Below, one piece after another: positions 63,061 to 64,000 of a stretch of 64,000 nucleotides of DNA (the stretch's first letter is position 1; every line of letters begins with the position of its first letter). The translations under genes and the position numbers were made by a program. Source of the DNA: Antitrichia curtipendula (taxonomy: Eukaryota; Streptophyta; Bryopsida; Hypnales; Leucodontaceae); assembly GCA_951230915.1 (NCBI GenBank), contig OX579642.1, positions 372,001-436,000 of the forward strand. Direction: 5' to 3'. The notes under the pieces were generated by a model. It searched no databases. It was not told the DNA's origin and saw nothing but the letters and a program-made list of their open reading frames with translations.

Positions 63061-63843
63061 ATCGTATATCCCCCTAATTCAGCCTCCCCTATTCCGCACT
63101 AACCACGTATTGGAAAACAACAACAACAACGCCGTGAAGAAAAATTCCTACTCTGATGTATTCGCGCTATCCTTCCCATCTCCTCCCACCGTAAGCTCTG
63201 TCCCTCCCTTGCGCTCGTCCTCACCCTCCCCATTCCCTACTCCCCTCCAACTAACTCCCGGCTCTTCACACTTCAATCGCCTACCGCAGACGCAATTTTC
63301 CACAGGAAAACGAGATTGTCGCACCAGAAGAAACCGTTCTAAATCACACACACACAAAGAGCGCACTCACGCTCGAGAAAATCGCGCCAATCCGTCACAA
63401 CATCGCGTCGATCACGAGACGCTCCCTCCACTTTCAAAACTTGAAAGCTGAAACCCCCTCCAAGTCTAGGCATCATGTGTACGCGAGCATGAGTGTGCGT
63501 GCGAGGGATGGATGCTTTCCGTCATTCCAGGTCATCGGGATTCATCCTCATCCACGAGTCCAATTATAGGATCACACCTCCAGCTCTCCCGCCAACTATA
63601 TCTACCAAGTTCTCTGAGTTAGAACCAAATGTATCCCAGGAACTGATTCGCGCTTTCCAAGACGATCCTGGAATCCATGGAATAGGAACATTTTGGTGTG
63701 TCGTGGAAAACCAGGTGTCAGGAAGGAGTGATTGGTTCCCCGGGCGGAGGATGCTTCTGTCTGCCCACCATTTAAGTTACAAAATTGTCCAATGATTAGT
63801 AAGCCTAAACAGCCGGCCAATATTGAAGTTAACTTGTTATTAC
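63061..63843 (-). promoter_or_regulatory. Upstream region of the zinc-finger gene
   Basis: The region is GC-richer than the spacers, with CT-rich and CA-rich runs such as ACACACACA near 63348, and is probably leader plus promoter of the gene that starts at 63060. A + strand frame (ATG at 63508, ending at 63795) encodes about 95 residues without recognisable features. I do not call it a gene. Confidence 0.4.
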
Positions 63844-64000
63844 TAAGGTAGGACCACCCATACCTAATCACTTAAGGATCTGTAGAGAAAATGGTGAACT
63901 ATTTAGTGCAATGGAATTTTTTCCCATGTAGGAAGATAGAAAATATTGTGATTGTAGAATTTTCAGAATTTTATTTGCAAAACTGAAATTTCTGTGAATT
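63844..64000 (+). repeat. Family B repeat, start of a second copy at the window edge
   Basis: TAAGGTAGGACCACCCATAC and the following CCTAATCACTTAAG, CATGTAGGAAGATAGAAAAT and GCAAAACT blocks match the left arm of the family B repeat at 25970-26110 in order. The copy continues beyond the window. Confidence 0.8.

Noticed and set aside
62210..63451. + strand frames over the zinc-finger gene
   Set aside because: They are shadows of the - strand coding exon and its leader.
63508..63795. Small + strand frame of about 95 residues
   Set aside because: No recognisable feature or supporting splice context; it could be real but cannot be supported from sequence alone.
1..64000. tRNA, rRNA, CRISPR arrays or bacterial-type operons
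   Set aside because: None seen. The spliced genes and AT-rich repeats are those of a plant nuclear genome.

Overview
The window comes from a plant nuclear genome. The evidence is a land-plant-like PRP8 gene with short U2-type introns, a plant SUVR-type SET domain, a plant-style C2H2/RING-like gene, telo-box motifs at the PRP8 leader, and long AT-rich spacers full of small DNA-transposon remains. I cannot name the species; a non-seed plant such as a bryophyte would fit, but that is inference. There is one assembly gap (30515-30714).

Layout. (1) 605-17219 is best read as one giant DNA transposon of about 16.6 kb. It has imperfect terminal inverted repeats that start GGGTG, a 4-bp TTAG direct repeat on each side, and many GTAC motifs at its ends and in two introns. 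It carries two convergent gene modules. On the + strand (4414-10434) is a coiled-coil/RING-like protein followed, apparently by splicing, by a complete SUVR-type pre-SET/SET/post-SET methyltransferase. On the - strand (15319-11615) is a DDE-type transposase-like protein. The RING-like part and the transposase carry in-frame stops, and the transposase also has a frameshift, while the SET part is intact. Two small non-autonomous elements (2569-2979 and 9171-9387) have inserted into it. (2) 17224-46900 holds no gene I can support. It is a graveyard of short elements, above all a family with TTAA target sites and CCCCTAAAGG ends, plus several tandem repeats. (3) 47659-55760 (- strand) is PRP8, the core spliceosome scaffold: six exons, 2338 residues, with one exon of 5.7 kb. 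(4) 56200-60190 is again repeat-rich spacer. (5) 60199-63060 (- strand) is a C2H2 plus RING-like zinc protein with a small element in its first intron. The last 150 bases begin another repeat copy.

The most interesting object is the giant transposon that pairs a transposase with an H3K9-type histone methyltransferase, a mobile element that seems to carry its own chromatin-modifying enzyme. The two host genes look ordinary and intact.
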